Shown here: piece after piece, positions 1-7,520 of the stretch
How positions within the stretch are numbered: the first letter of the stretch is position 1
How the letters are laid out: each line of letters opens with the position of its first letter
NCBI GenBank assembly: GCA_937921035.1
Contig: CALEUL010000055.1
Span: 1-13,812, forward strand
Source of the DNA: an uncultured Porphyromonadaceae bacterium
Lineage (GTDB): Bacteria; Bacteroidota; Bacteroidia; Bacteroidales; Muribaculaceae
DNA: 13,812 bases
Direction: 5' to 3'
Position numbers and translations under genes: made by a program
Notes under the pieces: model-generated
The model's database searches: none
Seen by the model: only the letters and a program-made list of their open reading frames with translations
Told to the model about the DNA's origin: nothing

Positions 1-53
1 ATCGGGCGTGCCAAGGACTTGCACCTGTTAGACTGAATACATGCTGGGCGAAC
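1..53 (-). mobile_element. 5' end of a probable group IIC intron (cut by window edge)
   Basis: Read on the minus strand from position 53 leftward, the sequence starts GTTCGCCCAGCATG, continues CAGTCTAACAGGTGCAAGTCC and runs off the window. As I recall the Oceanobacillus iheyensis group IIC intron, its 5' end starts GUGUGCCCGGCAUG and continues CAGUCUAUAGGGUGAGAGUCC. The order and spacing of the conserved blocks agree. Class IIC introns are known to insert just downstream of rho-independent terminators, and a strong terminator lies 6 bases upstream (60-94) in the same orientation. The first bases (GTTCG) deviate from the usual GUGYG, so the intron could be degenerate or the boundary slightly off. 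The reverse-transcriptase/maturase gene and domains V-VI, if present, lie outside the window. The alternative is the last 11 codons of a plus-strand reading frame ending at position 36, which I consider less likely. Confidence 0.68.
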
Positions 54-59
54 ATCCAC

Positions 60-94
60 AAAAAGCGCCCCGGAGTGAGGGCGCTTTTTTTTTG
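60..94 (-). terminator. Strong terminator hairpin, usable on both strands
   Basis: GCGCCC (66-71) pairs with GGGCGC (80-85) around an 8-nt loop. Flanking A60-65 and T86-91 extend the stem to 12 bp. The minus strand ends in six T and the plus strand in nine T, so it can act in both directions. On the minus strand it closes the putative small RNA unit that starts near 458. The group IIC-like sequence begins 6 bases past it. Confidence 0.85.
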
Positions 95-458
95 CCGGCA
101 CCATTACCGGCTGTGAACTCCGGTATTGCAGTTCGTATTACTCATTGCAGCCGGAGCGAATAAGAAACGGGCCCTCGCGGGTATGCTTCAGATTCATTAT
201 TATGTAATGATGTATTAGGCACGCTTTCTACTTTTACTACGGTAATAGCCGACAATCGGAACCTCGGTCCCGATGCCTGTTCTTACAGCTTTTATGACCA
301 CGTTGTAACAAGTAGAATAGGGGTGCCTGAATACGCAACGTAATTTAAAATTTTTCGCATCCAGCCTTGACAAATCCCCTCAAAGAAGTGATTTGCCAGG
401 ATTACTTGTGTAAAGATCTTTCATAAAAAGATAAAAGCAGGGTGTTATTTTAAAGAGA
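60..458 (-). ncRNA. Putative structured RNA gene, about 400 nt, family not recognised
   Basis: The interval has its own TACCTTTG promoter element (464-471) and a strong terminator (60-94), and lies beyond the hairpin closing the upstream operon. Between these, the minus strand folds extensively. 323-334 pairs with 212-222 (11 bp, one bulge). Directly inside, 310-317 pairs with 226-233 (8 bp), then 305-308 with 234-237 (4 bp). This arm encloses hairpins 255-274 (8 bp, tetraloop) and 277-288. Other hairpins are 416-432, 365-400 (11 bp, one bulge), 195-209 and 108-154. Properly nested helices of this length are unlikely by chance. I looked for and did not find the conserved GAAAGTCC core of RNase P RNA or the tRNA-like 3' end of tmRNA. 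Two short reading frames (373-215 and 197-138) overlap the helices and could be chance. The RNA ends, family and function are inference. Confidence 0.55.
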
Positions 459-463
459 CGGAG

Positions 464-471
464 CAAAGGTA
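464..471 (-). promoter_or_regulatory. Bacteroidetes -7 element for the putative small RNA
   Basis: On the minus strand the sequence is TACCTTTG, an exact match to the Bacteroidetes -7 consensus TANNTTTG. A near-copy (TACCTTTA) lies 16 nt upstream, giving a short direct repeat. I see no clear TTTG at the -33 position (19-21 nt upstream is AT-rich without the motif), so the promoter is only half supported. Transcription would start near 458 and run left into the structured region. Confidence 0.45.
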
Positions 472-563
472 GGGGATTTAAAGGTAGGAAAAATAAATTT
501 TGTGTTAATTATTGTAAAAACATTGAATACTTTTTCTCATATCGTACAAATCGGCATAAAATT

Positions 564-603
564 GTCAGCTAAAGATAGCTAAGAATAGCTATTTTTAGCT
601 GAC
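564..603 (-). terminator. Long hairpin ending the lysS-S41 peptidase operon
   Basis: An 18-bp inverted repeat with one G-T wobble and a 4-nt loop (582-585) lies 33 bases past the S41 peptidase stop codon. The arms begin GTCAGCTAAA and include the self-complementary hexamer TAGCTA. On the minus strand it is followed by AATTTTATG, a weak U-tract. Position and stability suggest a terminator or a 3'-end stabilising hairpin; the poor U-run leaves the first reading uncertain. Confidence 0.6.
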
Positions 604-636
604 ATAACGTTTACCAGTGATGCTGGCAGGCCCCTG

Positions 637-2235
637 CTATTCCTTTGCGGTTCCGCTCAACAGGGCGTTGTAACGGGGTTTATCGGCTATTACATCAAGC
701 GCGGCATTATAATCTTTAAGCAACGGCGATATATGCCTGGTGTACGAGGCGTTTTCGTAAAGATCGCGAGCGGTGAGGCCTTTCATCATGGCCACAACAA
801 GCGGTTTAGAACGTTCCCACTGTTCCTGGTTGAACTCAACCCCTTTCTGCCGTCCCATGCTGAAAAGACTGTCGGTAACGGCCTGCGGCAGTTCGAAACC
901 TTTAACAAAATCGTCCTCAGTGGGATATTTTTTGAGGAGGGCACTGCGGTTAGCGTCGACATAATTGATTGTTACGCGGTTAATGACGCCTTTGGCGACA
1001 AGGTCGCGGTAATAGACGCTGTAGTACGACGTGTCGGAGGGCACGAATACGTCGGGGATTATACCGCCGCCGCCATAAACGGGACGATGGTATTTAAGGG
1101 TCTCGTAGCGCAGCGAGTCGGGGCGCGGAATGCTGTCGGAGTGCCACAGCTCGCCGGCTGTGTAACGGTTGAGCACCTCAAGCTGGTACTCCTCTCCCTT
1201 GCCTTTCTCGTATGGTTTCTGGATGCAGCGGCCCGAAGGGGTGTAGTAGCGCGATACGGTGAGGCGTATCATCGAACCGTCGGGGAACGGCATAGGTCGC
1301 TGCACGAGGCCTTTGCCAAACGTGCGACGGCCAACGACCAGACCGCGGTCGTTGTCCTGTATGGCACCTGCGAAAATTTCGGCTGCCGAAGCAGAGAACT
1401 GGTTCACAACTACCACCAGCTCGCCGTCGAGGAACGATCCGGTGCGTTCGGTGGTGAACTTGCTTGGTGGTGCCGCGCGTCCGGCGGTGCTTACCACCGT
1501 TGTGCCGGCAGGCAGAAATTCCTCGGCCATCTCTACGGCAGCGCCCAGATAACCACCGCCATTGTCGGAGAGATCAATTATAAGATCTTTCATGCCCTGG
1601 CGCCGGAGTTTATCGAGCGCCTCGCGTACTTCCTTAGCGGTGTCCTCGGCAAAGCGCGAGATATGGATATATCCTGTGGTAGGGGTTGCCATAAAGGTTT
1701 CGTCGACACTGTACAGGGGTATATCGTCGCGGGTAACCTCAAAGTCGATAAGTTCGTTGCCGCGCTTAATCTTCAGCATCACGTGCGAACCCTTGGGGCC
1801 GCGCAGATGCTTCATAACCTGAGTGTTCACCATCTTCTTTCCGGCCAGGACGGTATCGTTGGCGCTGACTATACGGTCGCCGGCCATTATGCCTACCTTT
1901 TCGGACGGACCGCCGGAGATGGTCTGAATCACATATACAGTATCCTCGAGCATATTGAACTGAATGCCAATACCGCTGAATTTTCCGTTGAGTGGTTCGG
2001 TGAATTCCTTGGTCTCTTTTGGCGAAGTATATGCCGAGTGGGGATCAAGTGTTTTCAGCATGGCCTTTATTGCCTCGGTAACGAGGGTATCGGCATCCAC
2101 ATCCTCAACATAATAGCGCTCTACAATAGCCAGGGACGCATTGAGTTTCTGTTCGGGAGTAATCTCGAACTGTTGTGCCCGCAACAGCGGAGTGGCTGCC
2201 AAGAGAGCCATAAGGAACAATATACTCTTTTTCAT
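637..2235 (-). CDS. S41 family C-terminal processing peptidase (CtpA/Prc type), exported
   Basis: A 532-aa serine protease of the S41 (tail-specific/CtpA) family. Residues 1-20 form a signal peptide (Lys-Lys, then a hydrophobic core to LLRA), which places the enzyme in the periplasm or envelope. A PDZ domain spans about 84-168. The protease core follows, with the nucleophile Ser283 in the SASAAEI motif and the general base Lys308 in TFGKG, 25 residues apart as in E. coli Prc. A C-terminal extension of some 150 residues is usual for Bacteroidetes members. The start at 2235 is chosen because it begins the signal peptide and lies 1 nt after the coaD stop; the longer frame reaching 2361 would overlap coaD and hide the signal peptide. 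It is the last gene of the operon, followed by the hairpin at 564-603. Physiological substrates are unknown. Confidence 0.93.
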   Translation of the reverse strand: MKKSILFLMALLAATPLLRAQQFEITPEQKLNASLAIVERYYVEDVDADTLVTEAIKAMLKTLDPHSAYTSPKETKEFTEPLNGKFSGIGIQFNMLEDTVYVIQTISGGPSEKVGIMAGDRIVSANDTVLAGKKMVNTQVMKHLRGPKGSHVMLKIKRGNELIDFEVTRDDIPLYSVDETFMATPTTGYIHISRFAEDTAKEVREALDKLRRQGMKDLIIDLSDNGGGYLGAAVEMAEEFLPAGTTVVSTAGRAAPPSKFTTERTGSFLDGELVVVVNQFSASAAEIFAGAIQDNDRGLVVGRRTFGKGLVQRPMPFPDGSMIRLTVSRYYTPSGRCIQKPYEKGKGEEYQLEVLNRYTAGELWHSDSIPRPDSLRYETLKYHRPVYGGGGIIPDVFVPSDTSYYSVYYRDLVAKGVINRVTINYVDANRSALLKKYPTEDDFVKGFELPQAVTDSLFSMGRQKGVEFNQEQWERSKPLVVAMMKGLTARDLYENASYTRHISPLLKDYNAALDVIADKPRYNALLSGTAKE

Positions 2236-2236
2236 T

Positions 2237-2725
2237 TTATCTGTCAGTTGAATCATCTGGTTTGGGGAGGAAAATATCGACGTCGTGTCCGAAAGCACGC
2301 AATTCCCGAACCACCGACGACGAAACGGCCGCGTATTCGGGCTTGCTGAATAATAAAACACTTTCTATGCCGGAAAGTTGACGGTTTATCTGAGCCATAT
2401 CGCGCTCGTATTCGAAATCCTTTGCCGAGCGCACACCTCGCAGCAGGAAACGGGCTCCTCGCTCAGCCGCGAAATCGACCGTAAGGCCGGAATATGATGC
2501 CACTTCCACGCGGCTGTTGCCGGCGTAGAGCCTCCGTATAGGTTCTAAAAGCGTCTCGCCGCCGTCGGTGTGCTTGGCGGTGTTTATTCCCACGGCTATA
2601 ATTATTCTGTCGAACAGTTCGAGGCCGCGGCACACAATGTCGGCATGGCCCACAGTGAACGGGTTGAACGAGCCCGGGAAAACGGCAACGCGTTTATTCT
2701 CCGCTGCTGTCGATGTTGGTGTCAT
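2237..2725 (-). CDS. coaD: Phosphopantetheine adenylyltransferase
   Basis: This enzyme transfers AMP from ATP to 4'-phosphopantetheine to make dephospho-CoA, the penultimate step of coenzyme A synthesis in the cytoplasm. The 162-aa length matches the bacterial CoaD family (E. coli about 159). The nucleotidyltransferase fold is shown by FPGSFNPFTVGH at residues 16-27, which carries the T/HxGH ATP-binding motif (TVGH, 24-27). The family block LLRGVRSAKDFEYE and the C-terminal SSSVVREL (ISSTxVR-like) motif are also present. The ATG at 2725 lies inside the end of parE, a 32-nt overlap. No other start codon precedes the first beta strand, so the overlap appears real and suggests coupled translation. 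The S41 peptidase gene starts 1 nt after the stop. Confidence 0.95.
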   Translation of the reverse strand: MTPTSTAAENKRVAVFPGSFNPFTVGHADIVCRGLELFDRIIIAVGINTAKHTDGGETLLEPIRRLYAGNSRVEVASYSGLTVDFAAERGARFLLRGVRSAKDFEYERDMAQINRQLSGIESVLLFSKPEYAAVSSSVVRELRAFGHDVDIFLPKPDDSTDR

Positions 2726-4640
2726 CTTCTACAATAAGGTTATCTATGATGAAATTCTGCCTTTCCATAGTGTTCTTACCCATATAGAACTCCAGCACCT
2801 CGGCAAAGCCGTCCTCCTTGCGCAGGGTAACACGGTCGATACGCATGTTCTCGCCTATGAAATCACGGAATTCATCGGGCGAAATCTCGCCGAGACCTTT
2901 AAATCGCGTTATCTCCGCGTTGTCGCCGAAACGGCGTATGGCAGCGACACGCTCATCATCGGAATAGCAGTATACGGTATCGTCCTGCTGCTTGTCGGCG
3001 GCGCGAACACGACCCGAGCGTTTGGTAGTCTTTTTGTTTCGCACGCGGAACAGAGGCGTCTGCAACACGTATACATGCCCTTTCTTTACCAAATCAGGGA
3101 AGAACTGGAGGAAATATGTGAGCATAAGCAGGCGGATGTGCATGCCGTCCACATCGGCATCGGTTGCGATGATAACCTTGTTGTAGCGAAGGTTGTCGAT
3201 ACCGTCCTCAATGTTCAGGGCAGCCTGCAGCAGGCAGAATTCCTCGTTGGCGTACAGCTCTTTCTGTGTAGCGCCGTAGCTGTTTAGCGGTTTGCCTCGA
3301 AGCTTGAACACCGCCTGCGTCTCCACGCTGCGCACTTTCTCGATTGTACCGCCAGCCGAGTCGCCCTCCACGATAAAGATTGACGAGGCAAGCTTGCGTT
3401 CCTCGTTGCCGCGCGAGTCGTTAAGGTGTACGCGGCAGTCGTTCAGCTTACGGTTGTACAGGCTCACTTTCTTGGCCGTCTCGCGTGCTTTTTTTGCCAC
3501 ACCGGCCATAGCCTTGCGATCGCGCTCGCTCTCCTGCACTTTTTTGAGGATAACCTCGGCCACCTCAAGGTCGCGGTGCAGGTAATTGTCGAGTTCCTTC
3601 TTTATGAAGTCGCCCACATATTTGGCGATTGTAACGCCTTCGGGCGACATCTCGCGCGAACCGAGTTTTGTCTTTGTCTGCGACTCGAACACGGGGTCCT
3701 GCACACGAATGGCGATAGCGGCCACCATGCCGTTGCGGATATCTGAGTACTCGAAATTCTTGTTGAAATATTCCTTTAGCGTGCGGCTTACGGATTCCTT
3801 GAACGCAGCCAGATGCGTACCGCCCTGCGTTGTATGCTGGCCGTTGACGAACGAGTAATATTCCTCGCCGTACTGTCGGGCGTGTGTTATCACAACCTCG
3901 ATATCGTCGCCTTTGAGGTGAATGGGCGGATAGAGCGGTTCCTGCGTCATGTTTTCCTGAAGCAGGTCCATCAGGCCGTGGCGCGATATAAAAGTCTTTC
4001 CGTTATAGTGTATCTTAAGTCCGGTGTTGAGGAAGGTGTAGTTCTTCATCATCGGCACAATGAATTCGTCGCGGAAGATATATCCCTTGAATATTTCTGC
4101 CGAAGGAGTGAAGCTTACCAGAGTTCCGTTTGGGGCGTCGGTGGGCATAACAGGCGTTTCCTCAATCAGCTCGCCCATGCAGAAGCGGGCGCGCTTGCAC
4201 TGGCCGTCGCGGAAGGCTGTGATTTCAAAATCGGACGAGAGTGCGTTTACGGCCTTTATACCCACGCCGTTTAGGCCGACGGACTTTTTGAAAGCCTCGG
4301 AGTCGTACTTGGCGCCGGTGTTCATCTTCGACGCAGCCACAATGAGCGAACCCAAAGGAATGCCTCGGCCATAGTCGCGGATGGTTGCCGAGGTTTCGGT
4401 AACATTCACGTCTATCACCTTGCCGAAGCCCATCATGTACTCGTCTATGGAGTTGTCCACCACTTCTTTTATAAGGACATAGATACCGTCGTCGGAGTTT
4501 GTACCGTCGCCTAACTTGCCGATATACATGCCGGGGCGACGCTGTATATGCTCGTTCCACGACAAAGTTATGATGTCGTTGTCGATATACGCCGCGGTGC
4601 CGGTGTCGGTGTTGATTATTTCTTCATCTAAGTCGCTCAT
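2694..4640 (-). CDS. parE: DNA topoisomerase IV subunit B (type IIA ATPase subunit)
   Basis: A 648-aa GyrB/ParE family protein. With ParC it decatenates daughter chromosomes and relaxes supercoils at the expense of ATP. The GHKL ATPase domain includes RRPGMYIG (34-41), the EVVDNSIDE box with catalytic Glu59 and Asn63, DYGRGIP (89-95) and GLNGVGIKA (122-130). The transducer has KLGSREM (325-331). The TOPRIM domain has EGDSAGG (425-431) and DADVDG (494-499), followed by RFKGLGE near the C-terminus. I call it ParE and not GyrB because GKPLN replaces the GKILN typical of GyrB, and because parE-coaD adjacency is common in Bacteroidales as I recall; a gyrB call is the alternative. The parC partner is not in the window. 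It starts 28 nt after the nucleotidyltransferase stop, the widest gap in the operon. Confidence 0.88.
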   Translation of the reverse strand: MSDLDEEIINTDTGTAAYIDNDIITLSWNEHIQRRPGMYIGKLGDGTNSDDGIYVLIKEVVDNSIDEYMMGFGKVIDVNVTETSATIRDYGRGIPLGSLIVAASKMNTGAKYDSEAFKKSVGLNGVGIKAVNALSSDFEITAFRDGQCKRARFCMGELIEETPVMPTDAPNGTLVSFTPSAEIFKGYIFRDEFIVPMMKNYTFLNTGLKIHYNGKTFISRHGLMDLLQENMTQEPLYPPIHLKGDDIEVVITHARQYGEEYYSFVNGQHTTQGGTHLAAFKESVSRTLKEYFNKNFEYSDIRNGMVAAIAIRVQDPVFESQTKTKLGSREMSPEGVTIAKYVGDFIKKELDNYLHRDLEVAEVILKKVQESERDRKAMAGVAKKARETAKKVSLYNRKLNDCRVHLNDSRGNEERKLASSIFIVEGDSAGGTIEKVRSVETQAVFKLRGKPLNSYGATQKELYANEEFCLLQAALNIEDGIDNLRYNKVIIATDADVDGMHIRLLMLTYFLQFFPDLVKKGHVYVLQTPLFRVRNKKTTKRSGRVRAADKQQDDTVYCYSDDERVAAIRRFGDNAEITRFKGLGEISPDEFRDFIGENMRIDRVTLRKEDGFAEVLEFYMGKNTMERQNFIIDNLIVEDDTNIDSSGE

Positions 4641-4668
4641 AGCAGTGGATTAAGGTTGTTCAGGAGAG

Positions 4669-5373
4669 TTATATAATAAATCGGCGTGCCGTTTCGATAT
4701 CGGCGGCATGGTCCACGTCGATAATTTTTGGAAAGTCGAAGGCCTTTATGCGGAGGCCGGCCTCAATAAGAGCCCTCTGGTAGTTTCGCATTCGGCTTAC
4801 GCCACGGTTCATGCAGTCGTCGAGCACGCGCAGCGCAGGAGTCGTCAGGCCGTAAATGCCACCGCTGATGTATTTATCGTGGCCGTCGGAACTGTCTCGG
4901 AATGCCGTTATAAGTCCGGTAGCCTCGTCAACGTCGACATACAGAGGCTTTTCGTCGTCGATGAAGGTAGTGAGTCCCATGCAGCCGTCGGCATCGCTGT
5001 CGGCGTCAAAAGCCTGGGCATATCGTACGAAATCTTCCTGTCGGAATATAGTGTCGACAGTGGTGAGGATGAATTTTCCTGCGGTGAAGCCACGCGAAAC
5101 CTCGTAGAAACTGTGCATTGAGCTTGGCGTGGAGCGCACCGTCAGATGAAAATCGAACGGTAGTTCGCCTGCTATACTTTCCAGATAGCGGCGGACGTCG
5201 GTCATGTGCTCGTTTACTATAACATTTAGGCTTTCGGGCCTGTAGGAGGCGAAAATGTCTATAAGGCGTCGAATCATAGGACGACCGTCGAGGTCTACAA
5301 GGGGTTTGGGCACAGCCACCCCCTCCTGTACCAGGCGCGAGCCTTCTCCTGCGGCTATTATGGCATAATGCAT
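4669..5373 (-). CDS. Nucleotidyltransferase of the sugar-phosphate/MobA-like NTP transferase family
   Basis: A 234-aa single-domain protein of the NTP-transferase (Rossmann-like, GT-A) superfamily. Such enzymes join a nucleoside triphosphate to a phosphorylated acceptor, usually a sugar phosphate or a phosphorylated alcohol. The N-terminal loop AAGEGSRL (7-14) and PKPL (22-25) bind the nucleotide. Asp107 in TTVDT is the likely metal ligand, and IDVDHAADIETAR (218-230) resembles the family's C-terminal block. There is no left-handed beta-helix or second catalytic domain, unlike GlmU. The substrate cannot be read from sequence. Neighbours pdxA (4 nt upstream) and parE do not point to a sugar pathway, and no glycosyltransferase or polysaccharide genes are nearby. 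The ATG at 5373 follows the pdxA stop directly, so translation is probably coupled. Confidence 0.85.
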   Translation of the reverse strand: MHYAIIAAGEGSRLVQEGVAVPKPLVDLDGRPMIRRLIDIFASYRPESLNVIVNEHMTDVRRYLESIAGELPFDFHLTVRSTPSSMHSFYEVSRGFTAGKFILTTVDTIFRQEDFVRYAQAFDADSDADGCMGLTTFIDDEKPLYVDVDEATGLITAFRDSSDGHDKYISGGIYGLTTPALRVLDDCMNRGVSRMRNYQRALIEAGLRIKAFDFPKIIDVDHAADIETARRFII

Positions 5374-5377
5374 GGTG

Positions 5378-6487
5378 TCAGTCTTCTTCTTTTGAAAGGT
5401 CTATAGTTGGATCGGCGCCCTTGTCCTTGTTCTGGTACTGTTTTGTGAGCGGACGGCGGTACACCTGGTCGTTTATCTGCCGGTTGCGGAACACATCGAG
5501 CGCTGTGTAGATAGCGCAGCGCATGGAGTCGGCCACGGCGACGCCTTTGCCGGCGATGTCGTAGCCGGTGCCGTGGTCGGGCGAAGTGCGCACAAAGGGG
5601 AGGCCGGCGGTAAAGTTCACACCGTTATCCATCGCTATTGTCTTGAAGGGAGTCAGGCCCTGGTCGTGATACATAGCCAGCACACCGTCGAACGCCTTGT
5701 AAGCACCGCTTCCGAAGAATCCGTCGGCGGCGTATGGTCCGAAAGCGAGAATCTTGTCCTGTCGTGATTCGGCAATTGCGGGCTTGATAATATCTTCCTC
5801 CTCGGCGCCGAGAAGACCTTCCTCTCCGGCGTGAGGATTCAGCGACAGCACACCGATACGGGGCGACGGTATGCCGAAATCGCGTCGCAGCGATGCGGCG
5901 AAAGCTGCGATTTTTTCGATTATCAATTCCTTGGAAAGGGCCGCGGAAACCTCGGCGACAGGAGTGTGTGCGGTAACGAGAGCCACACGCATGTCATCGG
6001 CGCACATCACCATCAGCGCCTGGTTGTGTTCCTCGGAGTTTTCGTTTGCAGCTGCTTCGAGGAATTCGGTGTGGCCCGGGAAGTGGAACTCGTCGCTCTG
6101 GATGTTATGCTTGTTAATGGGTGCGGTTACCAAAACGTCGATGTCGCCGTTCTGCAGGTCGGCAACAGCGGCTTTTAGCGCTGCGAGAGCGGCCTGCCCT
6201 GCTGCCGGTGTAGCCAATCCGGGATCTATCTTCAGGTCCTCGCCCACAACGTTTATAATGTTGAATACGCCGTCGCGGGCGTCGGCGGCACTGTCGATAC
6301 GGGTAAGCTGCACAGCAGGCAGTTCCATAGCCTTGCGGTAGAAGGCCGCGGCTTTTGCCGAGCCGTATACAACGATAGTACACAGGTCGGCCATACGTGG
6401 ATCTTCAAGAACTTTCAGAATCACCTCGTAGCCGATACCGTTGGTGTCGCCGTGGGTAATGCCCACGCGTATTTTACGATTGCTCAT
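5378..6487 (-). CDS. pdxA: 4-hydroxythreonine-4-phosphate dehydrogenase
   Basis: PdxA oxidises 4-phosphohydroxy-L-threonine with NAD; the product decarboxylates and is condensed by PdxJ with deoxyxylulose 5-phosphate to pyridoxine 5'-phosphate (DXP-dependent vitamin B6 pathway). The 369-aa protein has ITHGDTNGIGYE (10-21), PINKHN with GHTEFLE (123-144) and TSPDHGTGYDIAGKG (301-315). The three expected metal-binding histidines are His174 (VTAHTP), His219 (NPHAGEEG) and His274 (MYHDQG). It is about 40 residues longer than the E. coli enzyme, mostly a polar, charged C-terminal tail after about 338. The start at 6487 (MSNRKIRV) is preferred over 6526 because it begins just before the first beta strand; it overlaps the 3' end of rlmN by 14 nt. 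pdxJ is not in the window. Confidence 0.95.
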   Translation of the reverse strand: MSNRKIRVGITHGDTNGIGYEVILKVLEDPRMADLCTIVVYGSAKAAAFYRKAMELPAVQLTRIDSAADARDGVFNIINVVGEDLKIDPGLATPAAGQAALAALKAAVADLQNGDIDVLVTAPINKHNIQSDEFHFPGHTEFLEAAANENSEEHNQALMVMCADDMRVALVTAHTPVAEVSAALSKELIIEKIAAFAASLRRDFGIPSPRIGVLSLNPHAGEEGLLGAEEEDIIKPAIAESRQDKILAFGPYAADGFFGSGAYKAFDGVLAMYHDQGLTPFKTIAMDNGVNFTAGLPFVRTSPDHGTGYDIAGKGVAVADSMRCAIYTALDVFRNRQINDQVYRRPLTKQYQNKDKGADPTIDLSKEED

Positions 6488-7520
6488 TGTTCTGGTTGTT
6501 ATCTGTCTGTTTTTTAGCTCCGGCAAGCATGCCGCAAGCCGCCATTATGTCCTCGCCTCGCGATGCGCGGATGGTGGCTGTTACGCCACGCTCGTTGAGC
6601 CGGTCGCGGAAACGTTCCATAGTCTGCTGCGACGACGGCTCGCCGTCGAAACCGGGGATACGATGAAAGCGGATAAGGTTCACGCGAGCCGAAGTTCCGC
6701 GAAGCAACGCAGCAAGGGCGTCGGCGTGGCGCACGCTGTCGTTCACACCTCGGAACATGGTGTATTCCACCGACAGACGCCTCTGGTGGGCGAAATCGTA
6801 GCGTCGCAGCGTATCCACAATCTCTTTCTCGGGAAAGGCGTTCTCTACGGGCATCAGCGATGCTCTTTCAGCGCCGAAAGGCGAATGCAGACTCACGGCG
6901 ATGTGTGTTCCGGCTTCGTCGAGCAGACGGCTGAAACCGGGCTGCTTTCCAATTGTGGACACCGTTATGCGCTTTGGGCTCCATGCGAAGCCCCAGGGCG
7001 CAGTAAGAATCTCCACAGCCCTCAGGACGGCGTCGATATTGTCGGTGGGTTCGCCCATGCCCATGAAAACGATGTTTGTAAGCGTTTCGCTCGCGGGTAT
7101 GGAGAGAATCTGGTTTATTATGTCGCCGGCATCGAGATTGCCCTGCCATCCGCCGCGTCCGGTCATGCAGAAGCGGCAGTTCATCTTGCATCCGGCCTGA
7201 CTGGACACGCACAGGGTTGCGCGTTCGTGGTCGGGGATATATACTGCTTCGATATCGCGGCCACCGACACCTTCGAAAAGGTATTTCGCGGTGCCGTCGT
7301 TGCTCAAGGCCTGTGCTATCGGCGCTTTGCGTCCCACGACATAGCCGTTGTCGGCAAGCCACTGGCGCGCCTTTTTTGGCAGATCGGTCATCTGCCCGAT
7401 ATCTGTCGCGGCACGTGCATACAGCCACGCCGCCATCTGGCGGGCAGCGAAAGGTCTCAGCCCGGCAGCTTTCGCCACCGCGCCGAGTTCCTCAAGATTC
7501 AGGCCTAAGAGCTTGGTCAT
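6474..7520 (-). CDS. rlmN: Dual-specificity RNA methyltransferase RlmN (23S rRNA A2503 / tRNA A37)
   Basis: A radical-SAM enzyme that makes 2-methyladenosine at A2503 of 23S rRNA and, in studied members, at A37 of some tRNAs. The 348-aa protein carries the CX3CX2C iron-sulfur motif at Cys111, Cys115 and Cys118 (QAGCKMNCRFC) and the GMGEP SAM-binding motif (154-158). The two mechanistic cysteines are also present: Cys104 (ATLCVSSQ) and the methyl-carrying Cys329 (DIMAACG). These match E. coli Cys118 and Cys355 and favour RlmN. Cfr resistance methylases share these cysteines, but the operon position and close RlmN-like motifs make Cfr unlikely. The ATG at 7520 shares one base with the lysS stop (TAATG), a typical stop-start coupling. 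The C-terminus is Asn/Gln-rich and overlaps the pdxA start. Confidence 0.95.
   Translation of the reverse strand: MTKLLGLNLEELGAVAKAAGLRPFAARQMAAWLYARAATDIGQMTDLPKKARQWLADNGYVVGRKAPIAQALSNDGTAKYLFEGVGGRDIEAVYIPDHERATLCVSSQAGCKMNCRFCMTGRGGWQGNLDAGDIINQILSIPASETLTNIVFMGMGEPTDNIDAVLRAVEILTAPWGFAWSPKRITVSTIGKQPGFSRLLDEAGTHIAVSLHSPFGAERASLMPVENAFPEKEIVDTLRRYDFAHQRRLSVEYTMFRGVNDSVRHADALAALLRGTSARVNLIRFHRIPGFDGEPSSQQTMERFRDRLNERGVTATIRASRGEDIMAACGMLAGAKKQTDNNQNNEQS

Noticed and set aside
1..36. Plus-strand tail of a protein gene ending in AKDLHLLD
   Set aside because: The same bases read on the minus strand match the order of group IIC intron blocks, which explains them better; eleven codons without context are not evidence of a gene.
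60..458. RNase P RNA, tmRNA or tRNA identity for the structured region
   Set aside because: The conserved GAAAGTCC core of RNase P RNA is absent, there is no tRNA-like 3' end with TTCGA and CCA, and the 5' and 3' ends do not pair.
733..2349. Plus-strand open frame of 538 codons
   Set aside because: It lies antisense to the S41 peptidase gene, whose protein has a signal peptide, PDZ domain and catalytic residues. The antisense product shows no recognisable domain and is a by-product of codon bias.
6441..7508. Plus-strand open frame of 355 codons
   Set aside because: Antisense to rlmN, which carries an intact radical-SAM motif. The antisense translation has no family features.
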